From: Trichostrongylus colubriformis
Lineage: Eukaryota > Nematoda > Chromadorea > Rhabditida > Trichostrongylidae
Assembly (NCBI GenBank): GCA_963978905.1
Contig: OZ022259.1
Span: 868,001 to 932,000 of the forward strand
Direction: 5' to 3'
DNA: 64,000 nt
The notes beneath the pieces are model-generated. The model had not been told where the DNA came from. It did not search any database and saw only the letters and a program-made list of their open reading frames with translations. Shown here one piece after another: positions 12,990 through 24,791 of the stretch. Position 1 is the stretch's first letter. Every line of letters starts with the position of its first letter. A program made the position numbers and the translations under genes.

Positions 12990-14056
12990 CACGTTGACGA
13001 CGGTGGCAGACAATGGTGGCTGACAGCCAGTCTGTCTCATGGGACGATGGCAGACAATGGTGTCTGCCAGTATATTTTCTCAGAAGAAAGATGGACGAAC
13101 AACCAAGTCCGTGGTAAACTTGTCCCTTGGGGGTAGCTTGTACCTCTGAATGAATACCACAGCTGTTTGGCGCGAATTACCTGGCGCCCGCGCCACAGGC
13201 GCTGGCGCCAAAATACCGTAAATCACCAAATTAGCTGAAAACTTGTACACTGGGGTAATTTGATGCCGTGAACACGAATTTCACAACCGCTTGCCACAAA
13301 ACCGCCAGGCGACGATGAAGAAGTATTTTGTATTGGAATCAACCAAATATGAACAGCTTTCAAGGCTTGTCCTTCATTTTTACTTTCAATAAATATAGTT
13401 CACTTTGCAGCAATACATACATCCACGCAAAAAAAATAATGCTTATGCAGTTAACTCAAGATCAAGAACAAGATCACTCATAAGGATGATGGTACTTGCG
13501 GAGTTTCTACTTCGATATCCTTTAGGCAGCGTTCAGACTCCGCGATCGATTCGCGCGCTCGACGCGATCGATAAGGCATGCGTTCCCCTGCGTTGGTTGC
13601 ACCGTTTCAACGAAGAGTAAAAGGGCACTTCCAAATGCAAGCCATAAAAAATAGAGCTTTGTCAAGGTAGCGTCTAGGGCGCGGGCGCCAGACAGTTTGA
13701 GGCGCAAGTCATGCAAGAAATGGCGAAAAACTACCGTCAATGAAGCGCCTATTGCACGCGCCAAGCAGTTTTGAGCCGAGCGGGTGTAATATTCATTCTC
13801 AGAAGGTAAACTTTCTATGGAGAGAAATTTCCAACCAAATTTGCTGTAAAAATTGGTAAAAACTGGACTGATCTCGGAAGACTGGAGCAATAAAAGCTAA
13901 ATCGTGTCAAGGATTGAGACCGCATTCTAAATTTCTGCATTTCTTGGAACATTTTGGCCGTAGCCGTTCATTTATCCAAAAACTATCAAGTTTCTACGAA
14001 GAGAAATGCGCCGTCCCATGGGCAATCCATGAAAAAAACGGCTCGTCGTCAACGTG
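12990..14056. mobile_element. piggyBac-like non-autonomous element (TTAA target)
   Basis: The element starts CACGTTGACGACGG and ends with the reverse complement CGTCGTCAACGTG. It is flanked on both sides by TTAA (12986-12989 and 14057-14060). A second shared block, CATGGGACG, lies inside each end. The left end also repeats GGCAGACAATGGTG twice (near 13005 and 13050). TTAA duplication is the hallmark of the piggyBac superfamily. At 1,067 bp, with only an unrecognised 122-codon minus frame (13890-13522), it cannot encode a full transposase. Confidence 0.72.
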
Positions 14057-14597
14057 TTAAATACGAGATTCGCTACCAGCCAATGATCCCTTCTAACCTC
14101 GACTATTGGTTCTGAAATCAACATTCCCTTTTCCTCCTATTTCTCCCAATGCCCCTAACCCAGCGCTTTTGAAAGAAAAAGTGACGTGGTATCGCCCGTA
14201 CGGGAAGATCATTGAAAGCTCTCATCCTTTCACACCTATCTTCAAGATTTTGACAATATTGATGAGTGATAGGAATTTGAAGATTTCCTTTAAGCAGTCT
14301 GGTGTCTCTCCAAGGTCGTGGCTCGGCTCCTCTACTGAATCCGATCTCATTTCCAATCAGCACCATGTCTCAGGAGCCCACAGTTGGCTGTACTACATAC
14401 CTCGTTCTTGATGCGATTTATCGAATTGCATCTCAACTTACTACTGTCCCCTCGTTGTCACTTAGTACATCGTCACGTGAAAATCCTTTAGTACAGCGTC
14501 GCGTGAAAATCCCACTATCTGATCAATCATTGAAATCGAGTGCAGTTCCACGGGCGTTCCCATGTGAGAAATAGCCATGACCTGGGCTCCCAATTAA

Positions 14598-14700
14598 CAC
14601 GTTGACGATCGTGGACTTTTTTTTCCACGCTTATGGCATGGTGCCACGCGACTTCAATATGACATCTCTTTGCGGAACATTTTTTGTTTGAGGTATCTGG
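14598..14700 (+). mobile_element. Terminus of a second, related TTAA element
   Basis: After TTAA (14594-14597) the sequence reads CACGTTGACGATCGTGG and then a T-run and a GGCATGGTGCCACGCG block resembling the right end of the 12990-14056 element read outward. No matching opposite end (CGTG followed by TTAA) was found downstream, so the element is truncated or diverged and its right limit is unknown. Confidence 0.5.
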
Positions 14701-16060
14701 AATCATAGCAGTAGTTCAGCATAATAATTTCGAGCTAAATGATCACAGTCTCAAGGATGTTCCGTTGCTCCGATAGTGGCATTATGTCAGCATCATTTTT
14801 GCATCGATTATTTTCAGTATGAGCCTGTGAATGCGATCGATTCCATTTACTTACCCATGCTTTTGAATATAACCCATACACTAAAAGCAATTTCTGAACA
14901 GTGCTTTTACACAATGTGTACGTATGATGTATATGTACATAATATAAAAAATTAAATTCTAATATAAAAAATTAAATTCAAACAATTAAAAAGGGGCTGT
15001 AAAGTACATAGCTGCGACACGACGTCGTCTCTTACGGTCGTCGACATATTAATGAACCCTGTCGCAATGTGTTGTGTGATGGCAGTATTTGCCATTAATT
15101 AAATTACATTAATTATAGCACGCGTTCTACTCGCTATACTTCAGTGCGCGCGTTGTCATTAACGACTTGAAGTATTTCATGGGCGTATCTCTTATGAGTA
15201 TCCCTTATGAAAGACATCATGTGAGTGTTTTCGAAAGGCGCGGCTAGCGCACGCAGAAGCCCCGGCTCGCCTCGAGATGTGATCATTAGCTATCGCGTGC
15301 ATGTTGTGTTAAATGATGTCACATACTTGAAAGAGACGGTTTCACCAGCAACGTCGATTGAGGGATTGCGATGGTGATCAATGCACCTACGACATGAGAT
15401 TTCAGATTGGGGTCGCTTTCACAAATTCCTTCGTACATGTGGGAGCAGTCCACATTCTTATCGGGATGAAAAGTCTATTTATAAGAAAGCAGCCACTCAT
15501 CGCGATTTTTGTGGGACGATCAAAGACGGCAGGGTTATCCAACGCAGAAGATGCTTGCTGGTGTTAGGTAGGGCCTAAGCATCCCAACAGCAATGTGACC
15601 CCGAAAAGTCGAAGTTAGGATGTTAGGAGTCGAAGGTCCTTTCTCGCTGGTGTACAAAGGTCACTGTGCTGATGCCCTTTTCTAATTAACCGTAAAGTGT
15701 CTCAGTTAAGGCTTTTCTAGGTTCGTATCACCCTTTACTTTCTCACTTCTGTTTTCTTTTGCTAACCTTATTTTTTCCTCAAATTGTTATTGACCGTGAA
15801 TTTACGGTGATTTTAAGATATTCTTTTGCTTCTGCTATCAGAGTGCAGCAGCACCGGCGCTGTATTTGGGCTCATTCATTCCACGCAAGTGAAATTCTAT
15901 AAGGTTGTAGGGAAATTTTTGAAACATCCAAACCAAATTTTTTTCCGGTCTACCTTCTACTCCAAAAATTAGGTTAAATCTGGAATCATTGAAAATAATT
16001 TTGTTACTTATATTGATTTACATTAATACATATTTAAGTTGCAGAAAAAATGAAAAAGAG
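14701..16060. other. Non-coding stretch; short tandem AT repeat
   Basis: Holds two copies of a 20-bp unit (TAATATAAAAAATTAAATTC) around 14940-14979. Frames at 15358-15578 have no recognised domain. No exon or element was supported. Confidence 0.4.
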
Positions 16061-16066
16061 CAATTT

Positions 16067-16531
16067 TAAAGGCACACCACGCGATAATCCAATTAGTGGC
16101 TCACTTTCGTGGGGCGAGTAGGTCCTTGGATAACTGCTCAAACTGCATCCTTGTTGCGGCTGCACGTGCACCCTCATGGTGTTGTGCCTGCCTGAAAAAA
16201 ACCGAGCCTCGCCCACCTAGCTGAACCACACACGGCCTTAGACGAACAAATTTCCAACGTGGCGCTCACGTGGAAAATGGAACTTGCTTTAGGAGATGAT
16301 AATTAAATGAAACAGCCATTTCGATGTCGAAGGCAGCTTCCACATCGTCCGTCTAACGTCGTGTATGACTCAGTTGGGTGGGCGTGGCTCGGTTTTGTTC
16401 AAGCAGGCACAACACCGTGAGGGTGCACCGTGCAGCCGCAACAAGGGTGCAGTTTGAGCAGTTGTCCAAAGACCTACTCACCCCACGAAAGCAAGCCACT
16501 AATCGGATTATCGCGTGGTGTGCCTTTAAAT
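16067..16531. mobile_element. Foldback (long inverted repeat) element
   Basis: The left arm, about 16067-16250 (TTAAAGGCACACCACGCGAT at its outer end), is the inverse of the right arm, about 16340-16531, which ends ATCGCGTGGTGTGCCTTTAA. The arms are about 185 bp, with roughly 90 bp between them. Shared inner blocks include GCGGCTGCACG and the GGCTCGG segment. No transposase is present. The TTAA at each outer edge hints at a TTAA target, but the duplication cannot be proven. Confidence 0.65.
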
Positions 16532-16734
16532 GGGGGCAGAATCGAATTAAAAAATTCAAGCCATATAGTGGTATGTGGTTATGATTTCCTTGGACTCGCC
16601 GTTTATGGTCAACAATCGTGGAAATGACGCAATCAAAGTCCATTTTCAAAACCGGCATTTTTATTGTAGTCATAGAGATTCGAATATAAATTCTACTAGT
16701 TGCCCTTCCCATTAATCCCACCCATAAAAGTTAC

Positions 16735-17600
16735 TGGAATATTCTAGGAAATCGCGGGAAAATGTTGCAGAGATTATCCTACAATCTAATATAACGTGAT
16801 TTTAAACGGTGTGATAGCTGAATTTCGTGCAGTTGAGTGCCCCTCTTCACTGGAGAAGCTCAACTGTTGCTGAAAAAGCAAGTTCTAAGACCTCCACCCT
16901 GTCCTCGGTTTTGTCGAAAAAGACGGCAAAGAGATTGAGGGGGAACGGGTTCCATCCTTGTTATGAGACATTAATCGTATGCAATTCATGATGGAATGAC
17001 GCCATAAATTCACAGAGATTGTTCCTAGTCGAGCACGATCCGCTCACTATGCGCCATTTTACTCATAACAACAGCTCAAATGCACCTTTTCGTGCGTGTA
17101 AACTGCCGGAAGCAGCAAATTTTTTAAAGAATCGGAGGGATAGGATATTGAGAGTTGTTTGCTGAGACAGAGGGGAACGGTATTCTGGCAATGATTCTTC
17201 CCCATATGTCTCACAGCAAACTAGCATGGCAGAGGTGGACCCCAAAAGCTTTCGGGTTCGTTCTCCCAAACTGGATTCTCCCATGTTTTTATTCCCATAA
17301 CGGCTGTACACACGGTGGGGGTATGACTGAATTTTGGGCAATCAGAGCAGCACTACTACAGCTTTGACCATTCAAAAATCATAGAAATTTGTTTGATGCC
17401 GTGGTTTTTCTTTTTTTCCTCTGTTGACTGTTATACTTATTAGGGCGAAGTGATCCTCCCACCCATTATTTCATTTTCTCAATACCTAAAGATGGTGTTG
17501 GGTCGCTCGGGACGCTTTTGCGGTTTTCGACTTTTAATTTCAAATGCGCATATCTCGGCTCATACAGAATTTTGTCACTCGAGGTAAGAACCATAGGAAT
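16735..17600. other. Non-coding stretch, nothing recognised
   Basis: Only short frames on both strands, none with a domain. From about 17505 the sequence begins to resemble the region near 60220 (CGGTTTTCGAC and TTCAAATGCG blocks), which belongs to the mariner remnant that follows. Confidence 0.4.
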
Positions 17601-17639
17601 CACCGGATCTTTGTCACAGGATAGGAGCTTAATTATTTC

Positions 17640-18130
17640 GGTTGCCCAGAACCGTGAGGATTTTGAGGCGTGAATTCGTTAAAGGTGGCTTCAGCATCGT
17701 GTACGGTCTTGAAGCGTTTCCCCCGAAGGAAGCTGTCGGGAACCCTTTTTTGCGTTTTTTATTTTGCATAAATGGTAACCGGTAGGAGCTACGTTAGATG
17801 AATATTCTGGACACGACAGAGTTTCATAGCCCAGCTTACCCAACTTCCTAGGGGTTGTTTGTTTCTCACCGAGTTTCTTACAGTACAGCACTAATAGTTT
17901 CGCCGGTATACTGAAGCTATGGTGGATTGGCCCATCCGAAGACCACCATACCTGCTAACGAGGCTGACCGCTACGAACTTCACCTTTGTCCATCCGCTGT
18001 GCGGATCGTCGTCGATTGTCCTACAGAATCCGGTTCTCGTCGTATATCACGATGCGATTAGGAGATGGGTCGTTTGTGAGCCGGAAAGGGGGAGAGTGCG
18101 CGTGGGGCTGTCGTATGTCCAATTTGTTCT
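17640..18130 (-). pseudogene. mariner-type transposase remnant
   Basis: On the minus strand, reading down from about 18080, the sequence gives PNRIVIYDENRIL, then a stop, then DNRRRSAQ, then QVWWSSDGPIHH, matching the first catalytic Asp region and the WW block of mariner transposases. Further down (17891-17691) comes LGYETL...YSSNVAPTGYHL, the counterpart of the YSPDLAPSDYHLF signature; the third catalytic Asp is replaced by Gly. Several frameshifts separate the pieces, so the copy is dead. Terminal repeats were not located. Confidence 0.66.
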
Positions 18131-19000
18131 AAAAACTTGAGAAAAAATTAAAAATTTATGTTATAAACGTTACTATGTTTGAATAGAGCGAGAAGCGGGT
18201 TTCAGCATGGTATAGATAACTTTGAGGAATCAAAAAATACAGAAAGTGAAATATTCGAAGCCGTAAGAATTTTCCGAAGAACCTGGCGAGTATTCATGCG
18301 CTCGCAATTTTTTTAGAAATATTGAACAGTTTTGATTTTCGAACTGCGTTACTCCTTTTTAATTTTTTTCTATTTTTTATATGAAATATAACGTACTGGA
18401 CCAGCAAGTGCTGCTCAGTTCCTTGTCTTTTGTATTATATTCGATATTATTTCATTACTGTAACAATTCTAGTGCGTTTCCGTTATAGTCTCCCTTAAAG
18501 ATTCATTTCTCATGTGCGGTCTCCACATCGATTTGCTTTTTCTGCCGCCGGAAGTGCCATTTTAGGGCGAGAAAGGACGAAAACTAGACGTATGCTGTCT
18601 GGCTTTGGACCTTCTTCGCTAACCCGTGCTTTTTTTGTTTCGTTCTGTTCCATTGATGGAAGCAAAAGTGAACTAAACAGGGATTATTTTATTTGTTGCT
18701 ACACCCTATCACTATCGTCACTGTGATAGTCATACGGCCACTCCGCTTCATATTTTGAATTGTCGCTCCTGTCGAGACACATTCCTGACCATCTTTTGGG
18801 ATTATTGTGGCTAAGTTATTGGGATTATTGTGGCTAAGTTATGAAGGATGTCGTCCACCTTGATTCTTTACATCAGATAAACCTTGGAATCCCCATTTCA
18901 GTTGAGGATAGGTGAACAGGCCATGACATTCATATCGATCGACTGCCTTTCTGGTCGTGTCTGCACAATATTTCTATTCTCATAAAGTCCTATTAAGGCC
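18131..19000. other. Non-coding stretch with a 23-bp tandem duplication
   Basis: TTGGGATTATTGTGGCTAAG is repeated head to tail at 18796-18841 (23-bp unit, two copies). The remainder is A/T-rich with no supported gene. Confidence 0.45.
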
Positions 19001-19789
19001 TGCAATAAGTTCCTTCCGATTTTACTTCCTGTGTTTCACAACATTCTCTTCGTCTTTTGACGATTGTGTGAAAGTATGTATTCATCAAAGCCTTTGCTGC
19101 CTCACATAATGGTGCCATTTGTTTTCTATACCCTTAAATTGGTCAATGTTTATGGGGGTTAAAAAAAGCATCTCCGTCATGAGCATCTCCTTTTTTCGCC
19201 TGCCACCGGGGTCAAAAATTATGTAAACAAAGGTATTCGGTAGAGTTTTCCAGCTCTAGAAAATGGTACTACTCCTTGAATCTTTCAATTGCTTGTTATT
19301 TCGAAGACTTCGAAGTGGAGTACTCAGGAGGCAGAAATGTGCCCTTGCAATGAATTGATTGATGTATTATTTCCTTCATATGATTCGGAATAAAGGTGAG
19401 AAGACCAGCTTTTTGGCCCATGTGTCGAAAGTGCAGACTTTTGCTCTGAGCACTCGGTTTCTAAGTCTTACTTATGAATATCAAATGATTAAAGGATTCA
19501 GAAAATAAATTGTATTGTTCTGTTGTGCAGAAAAAGCTGCTGTCAAATACATACATGTGAATACATACTTTTCGACCGCGATGGTAGGCGAAGAAAAGGA
19601 GATGCTGAAAGTGGATTTTTATCAGCCGATTCTCCATTTTCGAAGCCTTATAAATATTAAACAATTAGACTACCCAGAAAACAAACAAGATCATTTTGTA
19701 GAGCAGAAAAAGCTTCATGGAATTCATATATTGTACGAAAAAAATGTTTGGGAAGCGCAGAGAATGAAAAATGGGACGAACTTATTGCA
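19001..19789. repeat. Family B palindromic MITE, most complete copy
   Basis: The left end TGCAATAAGTTC and right end GAACTTATTGCA are exact inverse repeats. The subterminal blocks (TTCACAACATTCTCTTCG on the left, and the inverse of a similar block near 19750) extend the inverted repeat imperfectly. The interior carries the family core CTTAGAAATGG/GGAGGC...GCACTTTCGG in diverged form. The 96-codon frame at 19515-19805 lies inside the repeat and is not conserved in the other copies, so it is not called as a gene. Confidence 0.62.
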
Positions 19790-19799
19790 CAGCCTATTA

Positions 19800-21098
19800 T
19801 ACTGACGTTAGCGTTCTTTTTTTTTCGTTATTTTATGTTGCCCATTTGGAGGGACAATGAGTCACGGCAGCCAGTTGCCCGAGCGGAGCAACCTGACTTC
19901 CCGTCTCTTTTCGATACATAAAATGGTACTGGGCTCTGTGGAATGGAAAAAGAAAAAAGAAAAGGAGAAAATTGATCAGGACTGGCTACGGAATAAGCTT
20001 TTGAGTACCTCGATGATTCTGAACGGTATCTGTTTATACAGGCAGAGTGTATTACTGGAGAACTGAACAAACTTTGCTACGATCTTTAATCTTTCCCGAG
20101 CTTTCCACTCGATTTTATTTACATCCTTCCATAAAACGCTGAAATTGGGCTTTGCCGCTCCCTAATGTTCGTCATTTCACTACACGCCTTGGTCGATCGA
20201 TCGAAATTCCCACGCTTTTTCGGGAGACGCGGACGTCTATTTCTCTTTTGAATTATTTCCACTCGTGGTTTGTTTTGCGTCACTTTGAACTTGGAAGTTC
20301 GGCTTTTGTGATCGAATTATACGGCAAAAGTGATCGTGAAATAATGAAAAATACAGCACCCAAACGTTTGCAGCCCTTCTCGGATGTGCCGCATATTTGA
20401 TTTTCGTTCAGAAGCGTTAAGTGCTGTTGGGCCAACTAACAATAAGTAAGCAGTGGGTGCCTTCGAATGTTCTATGATTGAGATTCCTGGATAAGTTTGG
20501 TGCCAGAAATGGGTAAAAGAGAAATATCTTATTTCTCCGTGAACGTACCTTCGAAAAGAAACCGCAGAAACCGTAGACAATCAAAAATAGTTAAATAACA
20601 TTAGCACACTATCGAAATCTAACTCACTTTTCGCTGACTTTGAAGAGTTTAATCAAGCTCAATATAATATTCAGAGCAAACTCAAATTTAGTACACACCG
20701 TGGAAGCCTTAGAAAATGTGAAACACAGTCGGACATTAGTCAGATTAATGAGAACATAATATGAATAGTCCCTGTTCCTTAGCTTCTTCGAAAGGGGTGC
20801 ACGAAATATGCTTAATATCTCGGCACACGTTACCTTCTGTTACAAACAAAGATCAAAGCAAATCTTTCTTATCTGTCGTTATCAGTTCTATCACCTACCA
20901 TTGTTGCCCCTCCCCCCCCACAACACTTTAACAAATCAGAATCATGATTGCTGGTAGGAATTTCTAGTCAACAGACACACACTAATACACAGCCATTTAC
21001 ATATTGCATAATAGGATATGGGGCAAGTCCACAATTCCACAGCACTCCAAGTCATTTAATTGGAAAAGGGCAAGTGAGAACACCGTTCACACCGGAGC
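19800..21098. other. Non-coding stretch, nothing recognised
   Basis: Frames of 69-87 codons (19857-20066, 20152-20400) show no domain. A/C-rich near 20905-20935. No element boundaries were found. Confidence 0.4.
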
Positions 21099-21108
21099 TA
21101 AGGGAGTT

Positions 21109-21345
21109 GGATGTGAACCCTTATGTCAGGATTTCGCACCGCGGCATGTCGCAAGCGAAGCAATGCGAAGGAGCTAAAGGCGCCATGTTGTCGGGTCCCG
21201 GAGCGATTACAAGTCAACTGCGTATCGCGCCTCTAGCATTAGCGTGTAATCGTTCCAAACCCAACTACCGAGACGCGCATAGCTCGCACACTGCGTCGCA
21301 CGCCACTCGTCGTCGTGCGAAATCCTGACATAAGGGTACACATCC
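21109..21345. mobile_element. MITE with 9-bp target duplication (MULE- or Merlin-like)
   Basis: The terminal inverted repeats are about 31 bp with one mismatch. The left starts GGATGTGAACCCTTATGTCA and the right ends TGACATAAGGGTACACATCC. Immediately outside, AAGGGAGTT occurs on both sides (21100-21108 and 21346-21354), a perfect 9-bp direct repeat. Duplications of 8-9 bp are typical of Mutator-like and Merlin transposons. The 237-bp interior is GC-rich and non-coding. Confidence 0.72.
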
Positions 21346-21354
21346 AAGGGAGTT

Positions 21355-22085
21355 GAAGGGAGGGGGGGGAGAGGCAGTACACTGTGCTTTGCATCTTTAA
21401 CGCTATGGTTAGATCGCAGAGAGGTCATAGCGAAACCATGGTGAAGAAACGACTTTGATAAAAAGGATTTGTGTCTTCTCGATCCTGTGTGGGTCCAAAC
21501 CTGAGGGAAGGAGATATCCTTTCCCTAGCCTCAGGTAAGTGATTATTTAGTCTAATTGAAGCGATTTTCTCGTAATATTCTGATGGTAAAATATTTATTA
21601 AATTGTTTCCTCAATTAGTTTGCTGTATCTGGGCCTAAAATAACCTTGAGAGCCCGCCTAACTCCCTCAGCACCTTCAAAACTTCTGAACCATTCATGTT
21701 CTTGGTTTCTGAGCGTTTCGTAGTTCGTTTTTCGAGCAGGCGGGAGCAAAAGATCGGTTACGAAAATTTTCTCGATACTCTCACGTCATCACTTTAAACA
21801 TCCCACCGGTGTAAAGGGTCTCTGCGAAGAAAAAGCAACGGGAAGGATTTATTGGTAATTTCTTCTAATACCCAAAGAGCAATGAATTTTTTTGAAATGG
21901 GCGAAGAACACTTGAGATGTTCTTCAGTAAGGAATGCAGTTTTAAAATGAGAAAGTTTGTGTATAGCTCATCCAAAGCCTCCCCTAGGATGCTATGAGCG
22001 CAAGAGAAGAGACTTATGCAGACATCCGTGGAGCACCTGTGGATCAGGGCGGGAGGCTTAGAGGCATCGCTTGGGCAAAGGAGAA
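21355..22085. other. Non-coding stretch; G-rich run
   Basis: A G-rich run (AGGGAGGGGGGGGAGAGG) lies near 21357-21374. An excellent donor-like CCTCAGGTAAGTG occurs at about 21529-21541, but no exon in phase could be built. Nothing else was recognised. Confidence 0.35.
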
Positions 22086-22088
22086 AGT

Positions 22089-22467
22089 TAGAACTGGGAA
22101 GTCATGTTGTCTGAAAACAACATGAAATCGGAAGAGGTGACGTTACGAAACTCGCGGGTTGGGGTGTGATCACGATCCCGCAGTACTGCAAGTCGCGTTG
22201 CCACGCATCCACCGGGGAGCTTCCGCAAGACGGGGCAACCTTTGCTGCCGGCTAAGCTTCTCTCCCGTCTGCATCTGACCCGCTGGCTAGTGATACGGAG
22301 AGGTGCGAAGGGGACGGAGTGAAAAGGGATTTCGTGGTACCTGTTTCTCGGGTTTTTCGTCGTTTTATTTCCTTCAGTCTCTATACTATCACACTGCTGC
22401 ACCTCTACTTTCATATTTGCATTTATTTCACAAATAGCCAAATTCACCCCTTCCGGTGTCTTCAGGA
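22089..22467 (+). repeat. Family A dispersed repeat
   Basis: Starts AGAACTGGGAAGTCATG, then CGGAAGAGGTGACG, CGAAACTC, GTGATCACGATCCCGCAG, CTAGTGATACGGAGAGG and TTCTCGGGTTTTTCG blocks in the family order. It ends CAAATTCACCCCTTCCGGTG TCTTCA, the diverged terminus. The 200-codon minus frame (22690-22088) overlaps this repeat; its codons are not kept in the other copies. Confidence 0.66.
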
Positions 22468-22802
22468 AGTCCCTTGATGTAACGAAGAACACTTTTCGCC
22501 TTGAAGTGATCCGAAAGTTTAGAGGATGACCCGAGTATGGGCCCTTATTCTCCAATGGTACGCGGTTAGGGTACGCCTTGAACTTCCCAGTCTCCATCCC
22601 CGCCCAGTCGGCGAGACCGTGGATAGCTGGAGGACAACGGCTGACAGGCTGAGCTTGAGTAGGAGATAAAAGCGAGAAGAAAATGGACACCCATTGAACG
22701 CGTGTCTGAAATTGAGGTCAAGATGTCCGTAGACCCTACGGTACCATTCCGACCCCTACAAGTTTCCTGAAAGTGCCCTCATAACACTTCTCTGCAGTTC
22801 GC

Positions 22803-23360
22803 TTAAAGACAGCATTAGGGGTAATGTGGTAATGGAGAAATTCCTACAAGAAGTCACTCACACGGTAGTCCTGGGCCTAAGAAGGCTATCAGTGGCGAAA
22901 TCCCGGTGAAAAAGCGCCCCTCCAAGCTGTACATAGAAATCCTGCAAAACGCCGCAACCATGCAGCGGTCCCGCCTCTTGGACACAGCGGTCCCGCCTCC
23001 CGATGACGTAGTTCCCGATTGACTGGGGTGGGAGCGGCCAAGAAGATGCGGCGGTATCGAAGGTTTTGCGGCACGCTTTCGCAGTATCAGCTTGAAGCTC
23101 ACTCCACAAATTAGATGCTGTCGTATTTCCAAACATTCCCTTGTGTTTACTTGGCAACATGCCAATGGAAAACTAGATCAGACTACCCGCCTCTCGACGG
23201 AAAGGTCGTCCGCGTCGAGAATCAACAGTGGAGGGGGTCCTACTTCTCGGGTTTTTGGCCATATCCATCCTTTTTCTCCACTGTCCTGTTACTAGGCATC
23301 TCCTTTCACATTCACTACTTCTTTTACTTTTCGTCCGACTTTCCCTAATGCTACCTTTAA
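22803..23360. mobile_element. Family D element, 558 bp, TTAA-flanked
   Basis: It pairs almost end to end with 60596-61154. The ends are inverse repeats: TTAAAGACAGCATTAGGGG on the left against CCCTAATGCTACCTTTAA on the right. TTAA at each edge suggests a piggyBac-type target. The interior contains a near-direct repeat of GCGGTCCCGCCTC (22966 and 22986) and the TTCTCGGGTTTTTGGCC block also present in family A. Frames inside are not shared with the second copy at matching positions, so it is a non-autonomous element. Confidence 0.72.
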
Positions 23361-23439
23361 TGGCCTCTCCTTGTCCCTCGCAATGTTGCCCAATCGATGT
23401 GACGATACGATGCATCCTACACTAACATCCTTTAAATTT

Positions 23440-24085
23440 CTATTTTCCGTTTAAGAGGGTTTCGTTTTTTCGTTCCTGTCAGGCTTTTGTCGGAATAATT
23501 ATCTTTTCACAAACATTTTGAGATGATTTATCGGATTTTTTATTTCTTCTTCCATGCTTTGGCGGTAGCCAGATTTTCCCAAAAACTTTACAAACTTCTC
23601 AGAATCCCCAATTTAGGGATTTCCAGAAAGAAAAAAAGTTACTTTCCCCGTATGCGTACGGGTGGGTGTCACGGAGTCGACAATTAATCCGCGTGGTGGT
23701 GGCGGTGGTGGTCGAAAGCAGCGAGGCGTGGGGGAGCCTATTGATTTCGAGAGGCTCCTGGGTCACAGACAGAGCGAGACGCGCGGTGTTCCCCCACCCG
23801 GGCCACCTCCTACAACTCATTTTCCTTTTGATTTGTGTCCACTTCTCTTTATTTATTCTACCTTTCGTCTGAAATTTTCAGTGTAACTGAATTGTTAATT
23901 TGATTCATCTGTTCGCGTGTGGTTGCCCAAGATTTTCTCGAGTAATGATTACTACAATTTTACATTTCTCTGTTATTTTGTACAGAAATTATAATTTGAT
24001 CCCCACCGATAGTCATAGTTTTTTGTGTGCTGACTGGTAGTACGAGGTATGACGTAGACGCACTCCGTGTAGACATTTTCCCGTC
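23440..24085. other. Non-coding stretch with one Gly/Pro-rich open frame
   Basis: At 23662-23886 an open frame starts MGVTESTINPRG, runs through six Gly and then a segment ending PPPGPPP; the middle (EPIDFERLLGHRQSETRG) reads like real protein. There is no clean splice partner and no known domain, so it is only a candidate exon. A GGTGGTGGCGGTGGTGGTC microsatellite underlies the Gly run. Confidence 0.25.
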
Positions 24086-24089
24086 AGAT

Positions 24090-24789
24090 CCCGCTTCTTC
24101 AGAGGTTGTCAGTACCTTCATTCCGTTTTTTATTCTCAGTAATTCACAACATTCTCTTCGCAAAGCGTGTTTATTCGATAAAGCTTTTTCTGCTCTACAA
24201 AACTGTGCCAATTGCTTTTTTTAACCCTAAGAGGCTTAGAAATGGAGTAATCAGGAGGCGAAATTTCGCACTTCCTCCACCTCTCTTCGCCTATCTTCTT
24301 GATCAAAAATCATATAAACAATTGTGTTTTTAGAGCTTTTTCTGCGCGACAAAATGGCACTACTTCACTTTTGAATTTTCGAATAATTGGTTATTTTCGG
24401 GGCTCAGCAATGGTGTAGGAGACAAAACTCTGCACTTTCGACACGTAACTTTGTTCGCCAATAGCCGAGGTTTTATCATACAGTTTTATTAGATCAGAAA
24501 ACATTAAATTATGGCAATAAATTGATCAATAATGTATTATTTCGCTCAAGTGATTCGACATGGAGCAAAGACCAGCCTTTTTGGACTCAAATGTGCCAAA
24601 AGTGCGAATTTTTGTCTCCCATTACTCTATTTCAGGCCTCATAGGTATTGACCTATGAAGGATTCAAAAACGAGTCGTGTCTCTTAGTGAGGCAGAACAA
24701 TCTAAATTCAATACGTGTGTACACTTTGTCCAAGGATGAAAAGATGGTTGAGAAACACAGGGAGTAAAAAACGGCACGAACTTATTGCA
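24090..24789. repeat. Family B palindromic MITE
   Basis: The left subterminal block (CACAACATTCTCTTCGCAAAG) and the right end (CACGAACTTATTGCA) match family B. The core ATGGAGTAATCAGGAGGC appears upright at 24242 and inverted near 24610-24650, giving a foldback layout. The far right terminus abuts the TA-flanked hairpin MITE at 24792, which seems to have inserted at or beside its end. Confidence 0.6.
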
Positions 24790-24791
24790 TA

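Noticed and set aside
22088..22690. 200-codon minus-strand open frame, longest in the window
   Set aside because: Overlaps a family A copy; the frame is not preserved in the other copies and no motif is seen.
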